Notes: a model not told the origin generated them from the sequence alone. 33,527 nt of DNA from Bacteroidales bacterium (GCA_027859205.1 JAQIBH010000068.1:1-33527); one strand, 5' to 3'. Shown: positions 1-8,928, numbered from the stretch's first letter. Translations and numbers: made by a program.

Positions 1-1869
1 TATAATTGGAGTAACGGAGCATTAACACAAGATATTGTTAACTTACCGGCAGGCACTTATAGTGTTACAATAACAGATGATAATTCTTGTACATTACAAA
101 TTTCAGATCGTGTAATTTCCGAGCCGGAATTTGATTTAATTGCATCCACATCCATTGTTGATGAACCTTCTTATAATGGAGATTTTGATGGTAGAATCAG
201 GGTCGATGGTGCCGGGGGCAATGATGCACCTTTTACGTATCAGTGGAATGATCCTGGTAGTCAGACATCGCAAATAGCAGATGGACTGGATGCCGGGTTT
301 TACACGGTTACAGTTACTGATTTTAAAGGATGTGCAGCAACAGATAATGTTAACCTTACAGAACCGGATGTTCTCAGTGTGTCTGCCATTGTAGGAGACT
401 TAAATTGCTTTGATAATAATAGTGGTACAATTGCTTTAACAGTAACAGGAGGGACAGTACCAATGAGTTACCTTTGGAGTTCTTCAGATGGTATCGGATT
501 AGTTGCGGTTGATAAAAACCAAAGTGGTTTATCTGCTGGAACTTATGAAGTTATAGTAACTGATACATATGCATGCGAAGCTGTTGATTCTTTTCTTGTA
601 TCAGAACCGATACTTTTACAAATAGATACAGAAAATAAAACCGATGTTACAACTTGTAATGGAGACAATACAGGAACAATAACAATTGCAGCTTCTGGAG
701 GAACGGGTGTTTTAACTTACACATTAAACCCCGGAGCAGTTCAAACTAATACTACAGGAATATTTACAGGTTTAATTGCAGGAACATATAACGTTGACGT
801 AGATGATGTAAATGGATGTGGACCAATTACTTCAAGTACAATAGTAATAGGAGAACCAACAGTAATAAGCATTGCAGAAACATCAGTAAATGATATAACA
901 TGTAATGGATTAGCGGATGGGAGTATAGATATTACAGCATCGGGAGGAACTGTAGCAACAGTTTATACTTATTCATGGATTACAACCGAAGGATCTGGAT
1001 TAGTTGCGTCTTCCGAAGACCAGACAGGATTAGGAGCAGGAACATATAATTTAACCGTAACAGATGATAATACATGTACTGGAATTACTTCAATAGTAAT
1101 TACAGAACCAACAATTTTAAATATAACAGAAACTGCAGTATTAGATATAACATGTAATGGCTTAACAGATGGAAGTATTGACATAACAGTTTCAGGAGGT
1201 ATTCTATCATATACTTATTCATGGACTACAACTGATGGATCTGGATTAGTTGCAGCTTCGGAGGATCAAACAGGATTAGGAGCAGGCACTTATGATTTAA
1301 CTGTAACAGATGGTAATTTATGTACAGGAACTGGTACAATTGTAATTATTGAACCAACTGCAATAAGTATCGATTCGGAAAACTTTACAGATGCTACTAC
1401 CCAAACTGCAGCTGATGGAAGTGTAACCTTAACTGCTTCAGGCGGAACAGGAACTTTAGAGTATACATTATCTCCAGGAACTATAATAAATACTACTGGT
1501 GTATTCAGTAACTTAATCCCAGATGATTATACAGTGAATGTAACGGATGATAATGCTTGCGGTCCGGTAAGTTCTAACACAATTACTGTGGGATATCCAG
1601 ATGCAATTATAGATATTTCAAAATCTGATAAAATAAAAATGTATCCAAATCCTACATCTGATAAATTATTTATTGAGATTGATTATGAATTTGATAATCT
1701 GAAAATAGAAGTATTAAGTATTTCGGGTCAGATTATATTAAATAAAGAAATTAAATCTCACGGTATAACGAAGGAGGTGTTAGATTTATCGGCTTATCCA
1801 AAAGGGGTGTATTTTATTAGAATTTATAATAGTACGTTTATTTTTAAAGATAAAATATTATTGCAATAG
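1..1869 (+). CDS. SprB-repeat cell-surface protein with T9SS C-terminal sorting domain (5' partial)
   Basis: The frame is open from base 1, so the gene begins outside the window; the ORF track start at 379 is only an internal GTG. The visible 622 residues are tandem SprB-type repeats of about 80-84 residues, each built around CNG..DGSI, GTY..TVTD and ending in an EP motif. Unit boundaries fall at about 121, 361, 604, 853, 1105 and 1351. The last ~85 residues form a type A sorting domain (IKMYPNPTSDKL, then GVYFIRIYN and KDKILLQ), which directs export by the type IX secretion system and anchoring at the cell surface. SprB-repeat proteins of Bacteroidota are large adhesins, several involved in gliding or surface attachment. 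The cargo function here cannot be told, because only the repeat stalk and sorting tail are visible. Family assignment is firm; the role as adhesin is inferred. Confidence 0.9.
   Translation, partial: YNWSNGALTQDIVNLPAGTYSVTITDDNSCTLQISDRVISEPEFDLIASTSIVDEPSYNGDFDGRIRVDGAGGNDAPFTYQWNDPGSQTSQIADGLDAGFYTVTVTDFKGCAATDNVNLTEPDVLSVSAIVGDLNCFDNNSGTIALTVTGGTVPMSYLWSSSDGIGLVAVDKNQSGLSAGTYEVIVTDTYACEAVDSFLVSEPILLQIDTENKTDVTTCNGDNTGTITIAASGGTGVLTYTLNPGAVQTNTTGIFTGLIAGTYNVDVDDVNGCGPITSSTIVIGEPTVISIAETSVNDITCNGLADGSIDITASGGTVATVYTYSWITTEGSGLVASSEDQTGLGAGTYNLTVTDDNTCTGITSIVITEPTILNITETAVLDITCNGLTDGSIDITVSGGILSYTYSWTTTDGSGLVAASEDQTGLGAGTYDLTVTDGNLCTGTGTIVIIEPTAISIDSENFTDATTQTAADGSVTLTASGGTGTLEYTLSPGTIINTTGVFSNLIPDDYTVNVTDDNACGPVSSNTITVGYPDAIIDISKSDKIKMYPNPTSDKLFIEIDYEFDNLKIEVLSISGQIILNKEIKSHGITKEVLDLSAYPKGVYFIRIYNSTFIFKDKILLQ
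853..1350 (+). repeat. Near-identical tandem repeat pair within the SprB-repeat gene
   Basis: Two adjacent units, 853-1104 (252 bp, 84 residues) and 1105-1350 (246 bp, 82 residues), are very similar at DNA level. Both contain gatctggattagttgc and acaggattaggagcagg in the same place. The flanking units 604-852 and 1351-~1600 resemble each other instead (YTL.PG, CGP.SS) and form a second type, giving a B-A-A-B order. This suggests recent duplication of the A unit. Confidence 0.85.
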
Positions 1870-1890
1870 ACGACGGATGAGAATATTACA

Positions 1891-2020
1891 GAAGCTGTCT
1901 CAAAAGTAATAAAACTGTCATTCCCTTGAAAAAGGGAATCTCATACTTATCATATAAACAGGTAATTACGAGATCTCCAATCAAGTTGGAGATGACAAAA
2001 GTGACTTTTGAGACGGCTTC
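1891..2020. repeat. 130-bp nested palindromic element (MITE/REP-like, three-way junction)
   Basis: The ends gaagctgtctcaaaagt (1891-1907) and acttttgagacggcttc (2004-2020) are inverted repeats with one mismatch over 17 bp. Inside, tgtcat (1916-1921) pairs with atgaca (1992-1997), and two internal hairpins stand side by side: attccctt-gaaa-aagggaat (1920-1939) and atctccaa-tcaag-ttggagat (1973-1993). The neighbouring inner stems share a few bases, so not all pairs can form at once. A T-run follows at 2021, so the element may also terminate transcription of the SprB-repeat gene. It has no ORF and lies wholly between genes. Its layout looks like a non-autonomous mobile or dispersed repeat, but copy number is unknown. 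Confidence 0.75.
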
Positions 2021-2052
2021 TTTTTATTTGTGTAAAGACTTATGCAGATTAA

Positions 2053-2084
2053 TTTGTAGTCTATTATTTAGATAATTATCTTTG
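2053..2084 (+). promoter_or_regulatory. Bacteroidota-type promoter of purD
   Basis: TTTG (2053-2056), a 20-bp spacer, then TATCTTTG (2077-2084) match the -33/-7 consensus of the major sigma factor of Bacteroidota. Transcription would start near 2091, just upstream of the ATG at 2106. This supports that start over the TTG at 2082 used in the ORF track, which lies inside the -7 box. Confidence 0.65.
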
Positions 2085-2105
2085 GTTTCAATAAAATTAA
2101 AAACT

Positions 2106-3377
2106 ATGAATATACTTCTTTTAGGTTCAGGAGGGCGTGAACATGCAATGGCATGGAAAATAAACCAAAGCAAAAAAATCAACAATTTATATATTGCGCC
2201 AGGAAATGCTGGCACTTCAGAGTTTGGCCAAAATATCGATATTAATCTTTCGGATTTCGAAGCCATTAAAAATTGCGTTATAGAAAAAAACATCAATATG
2301 CTTGTTGTTGGTCCCGAACAATCTCTTGTTGATGGTATTAGCGACTATTTTTTAGAAGATTCAATACTTCATAAGATTCCGGTTATTGGACCTGTAAAAG
2401 CTGGAGCTATTTTAGAAGGAAGTAAAGATTTTGCAAAGGATTTTATGATGAAATATAATATTCCTACTGCGAAATACAAATCGTTTACTAAATCAAATGT
2501 AGAGGCGGGAAAAAACTTTTTAGAAACCTTATCCGCTCCTTATGTCTTAAAGGCGGATGGATTGGCAGCAGGGAAGGGAGTCATAATTCTTGATGATTTA
2601 GATCAAGCAAAAAAAGCCCTGGAAGAAATGCTTGCCGGACAGTTTGGGAATGCCAGCGCTACTGTTGTTATTGAGGAGTTTTTAGATGGAATTGAACTTT
2701 CAGTTTTTGTAATTACTGATAGCAAATCATATAAAATACTGCCAGAAGCAAAGGATTATAAACGAATTGGTGAGGGAGATACAGGATTAAATACAGGAGG
2801 CATGGGAGCAGTTTCTCCAGTTCCTTTTGCTAATAAAGAATTCTTAGATAAAGTAGAAGTGCAAGTAATTAAACCAACAATTGATGGTCTAATTAAAGAA
2901 AATATTAAATATAAAGGATTTATATTTTTTGGTTTAATAAAAGTTAAAGGTGAGCCTTTTGTTATTGAATATAATGTAAGAATGGGTGACCCGGAAACAG
3001 AAGCTGTAATTCCGCGCATTAAATCAGATATTGTTGATTTATTTATTCATACTGCGCAAGAAACGTTGGATGAAGCAGAATTTGAAACAAGTCCTGAATA
3101 TTGTACAACCGTGATGCTTGTTTCGGAAGGATATCCTGGAAGTTACGAAAAAGGGAAAAGAATTGAAAATATCGAAAACATACAAGATTCTATGTTATTT
3201 CATGCAGGGACTAAACAATCGGGTGAGAAAGTTCTTACAAATGGAGGTCGAGTTATAGCTGTTTCATCATATGGTGATAATATGATTGATGCACTGCGGA
3301 AAAGTTATAAAAATGCCGAGAAAATTGAATTTGCCGGGAAGAATTTCAGAAAAGATATTGGCTTTGATTTAAAATAA
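2106..3377 (+). CDS. purD: Phosphoribosylamine--glycine ligase (GAR synthetase)
   Basis: This enzyme joins glycine to phosphoribosylamine using ATP in step two of de novo purine synthesis. The protein has 423 residues, the normal length. It begins with the N-domain motif MNILLLGSGGREHAMAW, continues with the ATP-grasp region (VLKADGLAAGKGVII) and keeps the metal/phosphate segment YNVRMGDPETEAVIP. The ATG at 2106 is chosen because the family N-terminus starts exactly at MNILLLGSGG and because the -7 box overlaps the upstream TTG. The stop is only five bases before the next gene, a DUF6427-like membrane protein, so the two are probably co-transcribed. purQ of the same pathway lies 13 kb away with a promoter of the same layout. 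Confidence 0.97.
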   Translation: MNILLLGSGGREHAMAWKINQSKKINNLYIAPGNAGTSEFGQNIDINLSDFEAIKNCVIEKNINMLVVGPEQSLVDGISDYFLEDSILHKIPVIGPVKAGAILEGSKDFAKDFMMKYNIPTAKYKSFTKSNVEAGKNFLETLSAPYVLKADGLAAGKGVIILDDLDQAKKALEEMLAGQFGNASATVVIEEFLDGIELSVFVITDSKSYKILPEAKDYKRIGEGDTGLNTGGMGAVSPVPFANKEFLDKVEVQVIKPTIDGLIKENIKYKGFIFFGLIKVKGEPFVIEYNVRMGDPETEAVIPRIKSDIVDLFIHTAQETLDEAEFETSPEYCTTVMLVSEGYPGSYEKGKRIENIENIQDSMLFHAGTKQSGEKVLTNGGRVIAVSSYGDNMIDALRKSYKNAEKIEFAGKNFRKDIGFDLK

Positions 3378-3382
3378 TAGAT

Positions 3383-4378
3383 ATGTTATCAAAGATTTTA
3401 AAAAGTAACCAACCTTTTGTTATAATCCTTATTCTTCTTTTGGGTATGGGATTTTGGGTTCCTTCATTTATCGATCCTTTAGGAATTGCAATTCCAACCG
3501 ATAGTATTAATATGCCATTTTATGAGTTTATTGAAGGTTATATACAACACAATTCGTTTTTAGGAATATTAGCGACATTTCTGTTAGTTTTACTACAAGC
3601 CTTTTTGTTGGTACAGTTTAACAAAAAGCATATAATAATTAATTATAGAACATATTTACCAGCCTTTTTTTATATAGTTATTGCTAGTAGTTTTATACAA
3701 CTACATAGGCTTAATCCTGCAATAATTGGAACATTATTCATTTTCGCTGCAATTAACTTTATATTTAGTACATATAGGAGTGATTATTCATTAAACAAAC
3801 TTTATTTGGCAGGATTTTTTGTTGCCATAGCATCATTGTTCTGGGCACCATTAGCTATCTTCATTTTAATTATATGGATTTCTCTTTCAATTTTAAGAAC
3901 ATTTATCGGTAGAGAATGGATTGTTGGAATTCTTGGATTTTTAACTCCTTATTTTTTTGTATTTGTGTATTTTTTTGTATTCTTAAAAGAAGAAGAACTT
4001 TCTCGATTAACCGATTATTTTATTTCTAATTTTGAATTCATTAAGCCTCTTTATGCTCTTCATCATTCATATTATATATTTTATGGATTTTTGACCTTGT
4101 TAGTAATAGTATCAAGCTATGCAATAGTAACTAATTATCAAAAGAAGAAGATTAAATCAAGGAAATACTTTGAAATTAATTTTTGGTTTTTTCTAATAAG
4201 TTTGGGCCTATTTTTGGTTTTAAGAAATGTAACTTACGAGATAATTTATATAATTAGTATACCTATTTCATTTCTTTTAAGTGATTATTTTTATTATTTT
4301 AAAAAGAACTTATACTTAAGTAGTATTTTATTGATTTTACTAGCTTCTCTTTTCTACATACAAATTATTGCTCATTAA
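3383..4378 (+). CDS. Polytopic membrane protein, DUF6427-like
   Basis: The 331-residue protein is almost entirely hydrophobic, with about ten membrane-spanning segments separated by short basic loops and no soluble domain. It resembles the DUF6427 proteins of Bacteroidota, which are often encoded near purD and upp; the purD neighbourhood here fits that. It starts five bases after purD and probably shares its transcript. A possible role in envelope or polysaccharide assembly is suggested only by the membrane topology and is not established. The last codons and stop lie inside a perfect 18-bp palindrome. The assignment to the family rests on memory of its context and general appearance, so it is moderate. 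Confidence 0.65.
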   Translation: MLSKILKSNQPFVIILILLLGMGFWVPSFIDPLGIAIPTDSINMPFYEFIEGYIQHNSFLGILATFLLVLLQAFLLVQFNKKHIIINYRTYLPAFFYIVIASSFIQLHRLNPAIIGTLFIFAAINFIFSTYRSDYSLNKLYLAGFFVAIASLFWAPLAIFILIIWISLSILRTFIGREWIVGILGFLTPYFFVFVYFFVFLKEEELSRLTDYFISNFEFIKPLYALHHSYYIFYGFLTLLVIVSSYAIVTNYQKKKIKSRKYFEINFWFFLISLGLFLVLRNVTYEIIYIISIPISFLLSDYFYYFKKNLYLSSILLILLASLFYIQIIAH

Positions 4379-4387
4379 TTAATGAGC
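4370..4387. terminator. Perfect 18-bp palindrome between convergent genes, probable bidirectional terminator
   Basis: gctcattaattaatgagc is a perfect palindrome that contains the TAA stop of the DUF6427-like gene. It lies between that gene and the convergent minus-strand gene ending at 4416. The T-tracts on either side are weak, so termination strength is uncertain. Confidence 0.5.
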
Positions 4388-4415
4388 TATAATATTAATC
4401 TTTGAAGTTTGAAGT

Positions 4416-4871
4416 TTAGAATCGTTCAACAAATGATAAGAGCACAACTGACATGCCTTGCTTTCCTTCTCTAAAGTTTACGAAAACGTGATAGACACTA
4501 GTTTGTGTACATCTAAAATCAAAAGTTGGGTAGCTATTCCCTGTTGCTACCATATAGTTTGTTCCCAAAAGTCTATTGTTATCGAAAAGTTGAAGAATTG
4601 CTTCACCCGGGAAATCTCTGGAATTACAAATTGAGAATCTATATATAGTGTTTTTACTTAATAAAAGAGAATACCTATCGCTTTGTTGTTCTTCGCCAGC
4701 TTTAGAAGCTTCTAATTTTATTTGAAAATCTTTTAAATATGTAGCTTCACCATTCTGATTGGCTACCATTCCACAAATATCAACTAATTCCTGACCAGAC
4801 TGAGCGAATAAAGTGTTATTAGCCAGTAAAAAAACCACAAATAAAGTAAATATTTTATAAACGTTTTTCAT
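4416..4871 (-). CDS. Small secreted protein of unknown function
   Basis: The 151-residue product begins with a clear signal peptide (basic MKNVYK, hydrophobic core, cleavage expected after LFA or LFAQ). The mature part is mostly beta-prone, with three cysteines and segments such as YRFSICNSRDFPGEAILQL and VYHVFVNF that suggest a small beta-sandwich. It starts two bases after the stop of the upstream lipoprotein gene, so the two are almost certainly translated from the same message and likely act together in the periplasm or outer membrane. It is the last gene of the ten-gene minus-strand cluster. No family was recognised. Confidence 0.8.
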   Translation of the reverse strand: MKNVYKIFTLFVVFLLANNTLFAQSGQELVDICGMVANQNGEATYLKDFQIKLEASKAGEEQQSDRYSLLLSKNTIYRFSICNSRDFPGEAILQLFDNNRLLGTNYMVATGNSYPTFDFRCTQTSVYHVFVNFREGKQGMSVVLLSFVERF

Positions 4872-4873
4872 AT

Positions 4874-5785
4874 TTACAACTGTATTATTTTATTCCGAAC
4901 TTCAACAGTTTTATCAATAATTTTAAATAATATTTCATCGGAAATATCGATAAACTGTTTGTCATTTTGTTTAATTACTAACATTCCATCTTCTTCAACC
5001 ATTTCAGGTTCTCCTAATATAGAAGTAATAGTAACTTCTTTAAATAAAGCCTGTATTTCGGCCAAATCTGCAACTAATACTTTAAAGTCAGGATTTCTTT
5101 CATAATTTTTTAGTAGTAGCATTAAATTACTTAATATTATTTTTTGTTCTCCAATTTTTTCAGATAACTCTGAGTTAGGAGATTTTTTTATTACTTCACC
5201 TAATAAATATATACTTTCGATCCAAACACCGGCAACAATTAAAGAACTTAAATTACTTCTATTGTTCTCGGTCAAATATCGATCCATTTGATTAAAATTC
5301 TGAACAGAAATGTACATCAACGAATCTAAATTTTGATTATTTGTAGCTAATCTTTTTAGTGTGGTGAAGTCAAAGAACTGTCCAACATGTATTCCATCTG
5401 CTAGTGACTTAATTGCCGAAATATAATCAATAACTGAGCCAGTTTTATTGTACATGTTTTGGTAACCTAAATCTGCACCAAAAATTCCTAAACCTAAAGC
5501 TTTTTTAAAGCTTGTATTATACTTGTCAACAAAATCGGTAGTAGCAAGATAATCTTTAGAATATGGTACACCTACAGCTTTTATTAATGCTGCTATTTCA
5601 ACTGGAGAGGAAATATTTTCAACAATATCATCCATTGCTTCTGCAGAAATTGCAAGTTCTCCAGCATATCTCTGAGAATCAGGTATTTCAAATTCACTCG
5701 AGAAGTCATCTTTTTTTTGTTTATTCTCCCCGCACGAAGTAATTAATAACAAAAGTAAAAGTATGTAAATCAATCGTTTGCTCAT
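4874..5785 (-). CDS. Predicted lipoprotein of unknown function
   Basis: The product is a 303-residue lipoprotein: MSKRLIYI, a leucine-rich core, then the lipobox LLITSC with Cys18 as the lipidation site. The body is largely helical and hydrophilic, with no transmembrane segment and no recognised catalytic motif. The ATG at 5785 is preferred over the TTG at 5806 of the ORF track because it gives a compact signal sequence and because a -7-like element lies just upstream. It is separated by 80 bp from the ABC transporter gene and is followed after two bases by the small secreted protein. Its position suggests a partner, sensor or cargo receptor of the transporter system, which is inference only. 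Confidence 0.85.
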   Translation of the reverse strand: MSKRLIYILLLLLLITSCGENKQKKDDFSSEFEIPDSQRYAGELAISAEAMDDIVENISSPVEIAALIKAVGVPYSKDYLATTDFVDKYNTSFKKALGLGIFGADLGYQNMYNKTGSVIDYISAIKSLADGIHVGQFFDFTTLKRLATNNQNLDSLMYISVQNFNQMDRYLTENNRSNLSSLIVAGVWIESIYLLGEVIKKSPNSELSEKIGEQKIILSNLMLLLKNYERNPDFKVLVADLAEIQALFKEVTITSILGEPEMVEEDGMLVIKQNDKQFIDISDEILFKIIDKTVEVRNKIIQL

Positions 5786-5814
5786 AATTAATATGTTGTT
5801 TTTCAATTATATTG

Positions 5815-5822
5815 CAAATTTA
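5815..5822 (-). promoter_or_regulatory. Possible internal promoter (-7 element) for the lipoprotein gene
   Basis: On the minus strand this reads TAAATTTG, a match to TAnnTTTG, placed about 30 bp upstream of the ATG at 5785. No good -33 box is seen at the right spacing, so it may only add to read-through from upstream. Confidence 0.35.
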
Positions 5823-5847
5823 ACATATCTTATAAAGATATAAAAAT

Positions 5848-5863
5848 ATTCAATATCTTGAAT
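5848..5863 (-). terminator. Weak hairpin after the ABC transporter gene
   Basis: attcaa-tatc-ttgaat forms a 6-bp stem just past the transporter stop and is followed on the minus strand by an A/T run. A second hairpin, atatctt-ata-aagatat, lies at 5825-5841. Together they may attenuate rather than stop transcription into the lipoprotein gene. Confidence 0.35.
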
Positions 5864-5865
5864 AA

Positions 5866-8800
5866 TTATTTTTTAAACTTTAACTTTTCTGGCAGATCAA
5901 GTAATTTTTTAAGTAATTCGTAATACAATGTAATATAGAAAAACAATGTTAAAACCCAAATAAATATAAGATTAAACCAATAAGTTTCATGGAATTTGCC
6001 TGCAAAATACTTTCTTGGTGCAAAGAAATGGGATCTGAAATTAAGAAATCCTTCAATATCAGGATCTCTGTAAATTGGATCCTTTTGTTGAATCAATTCA
6101 TTTTTATATTGCACAATGTGATTTTTTTCGAATGCTTTTTTAACTTGATCTTCAACGCTTTCATTATGAAATGCTGCACGTTTTGAATTATAATGTTCTG
6201 GATTTGTTTTTAAAAGGTAACGAATAATATTTTCTTTTTCGTTATTGGCTTTTTGGTATATTAAACCGTAATATGAATCCAATTTTTCGATAAAATCAAA
6301 TACTTTGTAAAGTACAATTTCATTAAATTGTGTTGTGTCAAGTTGATGTCCTATTACTAATGGAATTCCCGTTCTTGTTTCTTCTTTTGAAAGTTCATTT
6401 TTAAGTAATCCTAAATAGTTGGTGATTTTTTCTTTAACCTTGTCATCAGAACTAAATTTATACCAATTATCTTCAATATAAGTCAAGCGTTCCTCAAGTT
6501 CTGGTATATAATATACGTTTTTAAAGTCTGCGGTACTTATTCTTTTTTCAATTTCATAAAAGGTCTTCTCAAACTTGTTATTCTTAAACTGATTAACCAT
6601 TAAAGCTTCAAATGACCATTTTGTAGGCATGAATTCTGCAATAAATGGAACTTTTTTAACACTGCCAATTGATCTATTCATTTTGTCGAACGGAAACATT
6701 GCACCACTTAAAATCATCATTGGAATCATTACTAATGGTATTAAGATATAAATAGTAACTGCAGAATTAAAAGAAGCAGAAACATTTAATCCAAGCATAT
6801 TCGCAAATGCAGCAGTTGTAAATAAAGCAAACCAGTATTCAAAGGTCATTGATCTAATTCCAAGGATGTTATTTGCAATTAACACAAAAAGAATTGCTTG
6901 TATTGCTGAAATTGTAAATAAGATAAAGATCTTGGAAACCAAATAACTTGACCGACTTAATTTAAGGAAAGCTTCTCGTTTTAATATTTTCCTATCGCGG
7001 AATATTTCTTCGGCACTTACAGTTAATCCTAAAAATAAGGCAACGATTAGGGCCATAAATATGTATATATGAATATTTTCGTTTTCGCGAAATATATAAA
7101 CCTTTGAATTGGGATCTGCAATGTATCTGATTATAAAAGATAGGATAAAACCTAAAACTGGAGCCTCTAATAAGTTTAGAGCAATATATTGTGTATTACT
7201 TATTTTTGAAAGAAAATCGCGAATTGTAAATATCTGAAGTTGCTTAAACCAAGACGGAATGCTTAGTGTAGATGGAGGTGCATCAGCTACAGTTTTTACT
7301 TTTTTACTTTTTACATTTTTTTTAAAATTTTCTTCCCATTTTGGTGGAGAAATCTTTCTTTTTCGAGTATATTTTCCATATTCATCAACGACTTTGGCTT
7401 CGATAATATTAAAAAGAAGTTCGGGATTAACATTACCACATGTAGGACATTCGCCAACATCGCTGTTTATTTGTGCGTCCAGCTTTTTAAAGTACATTAC
7501 ACCTTCAACAGGATTACCATAATAAATCATATAGCCACCTGTGTCAAGAATCATCATATTATCGAACATTTTATAAATGTCTGATGAGGGTTGATGAATA
7601 ACAACAAAAATGAGTTTTCCTTTAAGAGCAAGTTCGCGAAGTAAATCCATTACATTCTCAGAATCCCGTGATGATAAACCGGAGGTTGGTTCATCTACCA
7701 AAAGAATGGAAGGTTCTCTTATTAATTCAAGTGCAATATTTAATCTTTTACGCTGACCACCGCTAATCATTTTGTTCATGGGTGATCCTACCTTAAGATC
7801 TTTACGATCAAATAAACCAAGACTTGTAAGGGTTTTATTAACCAGTTCAACGATTTCTATTTCAGATTTATTGTTGAAACATAGTTTTGCATTATAATAT
7901 AGATTTTGAAAAACCGTTAGTTCTTCAATTAATAAATCGTCTTGAGGAATATATCCAATAATTCCTTCAAGTTTATCTTTTTCTTTATGAAGATCTATTC
8001 CATTAATGAGAATTTCTCCCGATGTAGGAACGCTTAATCCGGTAAGAACATTTAGTAATGTAGTTTTTCCGGCACCACTAGCACCCATTAATCCAATTAA
8101 TTTACCTTGATCCTCAGAAAATTGGATATTTCTTAATCCAATACCACCATTTGGGAATACATAATTAAGCTTGTTGGCAATAAATGAAATTTTTGTTGAG
8201 GTACTATCAGAAAGGTAATGAGCAACAATATCACTATAGTATATTGGTTTACCTTTTGGTAATTTTATTGTTCCTCCACTAGCGAACAGATATATTTTAT
8301 TATTGCTAACTGGTAATCCGTTTAAGAAAATATCTTCATTACCGGTATAACGCATGAAATAAAGATCAACACTTTTAATTTGCAGGATAAAAATATTGCC
8401 ATTTAAAGCTTCAACTCTTACGTGTTTAGCTTCTTTGCATTGATTTTCTTTATCGTTAATAATAAGGTTCCCGAACTTGTCAATTTCAGAAATTCCGTTA
8501 TGAATAACGAAATTTTCAATATTTCGGAATTCTTCTCTTGTAAGTTTAAATACTTCAGATACAGTGTGTATGATTGCCATACGTTGTTCAGAAAACTTTC
8601 GGTCGGCATTAACCAACTCAAAAAGTCTAACTAGAACAATAATCTTCTGTTTTTGAGTAAGAGTTTTATTAATTTTTTTACAAATCCCTAAAATCCTTAC
8701 AGAATCTTTAACAGAAGTTAGTTTTATTTCGTTATTTTTTTCAGCTTTTTGATCTAAAAAGCCAGCTTTTTCGTCGAAAAGCGCCATGTATTCAGGCACA

Positions 8801-8928
8801 GCTTCGTCATTTAATTGCTGTGTTAAGAAGTTATTTACAAATTCCCTTTCGCCAGTTTCTACACCTTGATCTTGTTTTGCTATAATAGCGAACAATTGCA
8901 TAAGGGCTTTTAAAATTTCTTCACTCAT
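5866..8928 (-). CDS. ABCG-type ABC transporter (ATPase-permease fusion) with N-terminal TerB-like domain
   Basis: The product is a 1020-residue half-transporter. Residues 1-~145 are helical and resemble the TerB tellurite-resistance fold. Residues ~170-245 are a beta-rich stretch that could be a degenerate FHA-like domain. The nucleotide-binding domain follows, with Walker A GASGAGKTT (282-290), signature SGGQ (389-392), Walker B ILLVDEP (408-414) and H-loop His445. A CPTC pair at 494-497 links to the membrane domain. About five helices lie between ~575 and ~760, then a long soluble segment, and a last helix near 990. The order NBD then permease with NPVEGVMYF is ABCG-like (ABC-2 exporters). 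All ATPase motifs look intact. The gene follows siaC by 46 bp, which suggests it is a target or output of that switch. Substrate unknown. Confidence 0.88.
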   Translation of the reverse strand: MSEEILKALMQLFAIIAKQDQGVETGEREFVNNFLTQQLNDEAVPEYMALFDEKAGFLDQKAEKNNEIKLTSVKDSVRILGICKKINKTLTQKQKIIVLVRLFELVNADRKFSEQRMAIIHTVSEVFKLTREEFRNIENFVIHNGISEIDKFGNLIINDKENQCKEAKHVRVEALNGNIFILQIKSVDLYFMRYTGNEDIFLNGLPVSNNKIYLFASGGTIKLPKGKPIYYSDIVAHYLSDSTSTKISFIANKLNYVFPNGGIGLRNIQFSEDQGKLIGLMGASGAGKTTLLNVLTGLSVPTSGEILINGIDLHKEKDKLEGIIGYIPQDDLLIEELTVFQNLYYNAKLCFNNKSEIEIVELVNKTLTSLGLFDRKDLKVGSPMNKMISGGQRKRLNIALELIREPSILLVDEPTSGLSSRDSENVMDLLRELALKGKLIFVVIHQPSSDIYKMFDNMMILDTGGYMIYYGNPVEGVMYFKKLDAQINSDVGECPTCGNVNPELLFNIIEAKVVDEYGKYTRKRKISPPKWEENFKKNVKSKKVKTVADAPPSTLSIPSWFKQLQIFTIRDFLSKISNTQYIALNLLEAPVLGFILSFIIRYIADPNSKVYIFRENENIHIYIFMALIVALFLGLTVSAEEIFRDRKILKREAFLKLSRSSYLVSKIFILFTISAIQAILFVLIANNILGIRSMTFEYWFALFTTAAFANMLGLNVSASFNSAVTIYILIPLVMIPMMILSGAMFPFDKMNRSIGSVKKVPFIAEFMPTKWSFEALMVNQFKNNKFEKTFYEIEKRISTADFKNVYYIPELEERLTYIEDNWYKFSSDDKVKEKITNYLGLLKNELSKEETRTGIPLVIGHQLDTTQFNEIVLYKVFDFIEKLDSYYGLIYQKANNEKENIIRYLLKTNPEHYNSKRAAFHNESVEDQVKKAFEKNHIVQYKNELIQQKDPIYRDPDIEGFLNFRSHFFAPRKYFAGKFHETYWFNLIFIWVLTLFFYITLYYELLKKLLDLPEKLKFKK

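Noticed and set aside
2082-2105. Upstream TTG start for purD
   Set aside because: It lies inside the -7 promoter element, and the family N-terminus begins at MNILLLGSGG (2106).
4401-4417. Direct repeat ttgaagtttgaagttt
   Set aside because: Too short and AT-rich to separate from chance.
7259-7522. Plus-strand ORF inside the ABC transporter gene
   Set aside because: It is antisense to conserved ABC transporter coding sequence, with no promoter or recognisable product.
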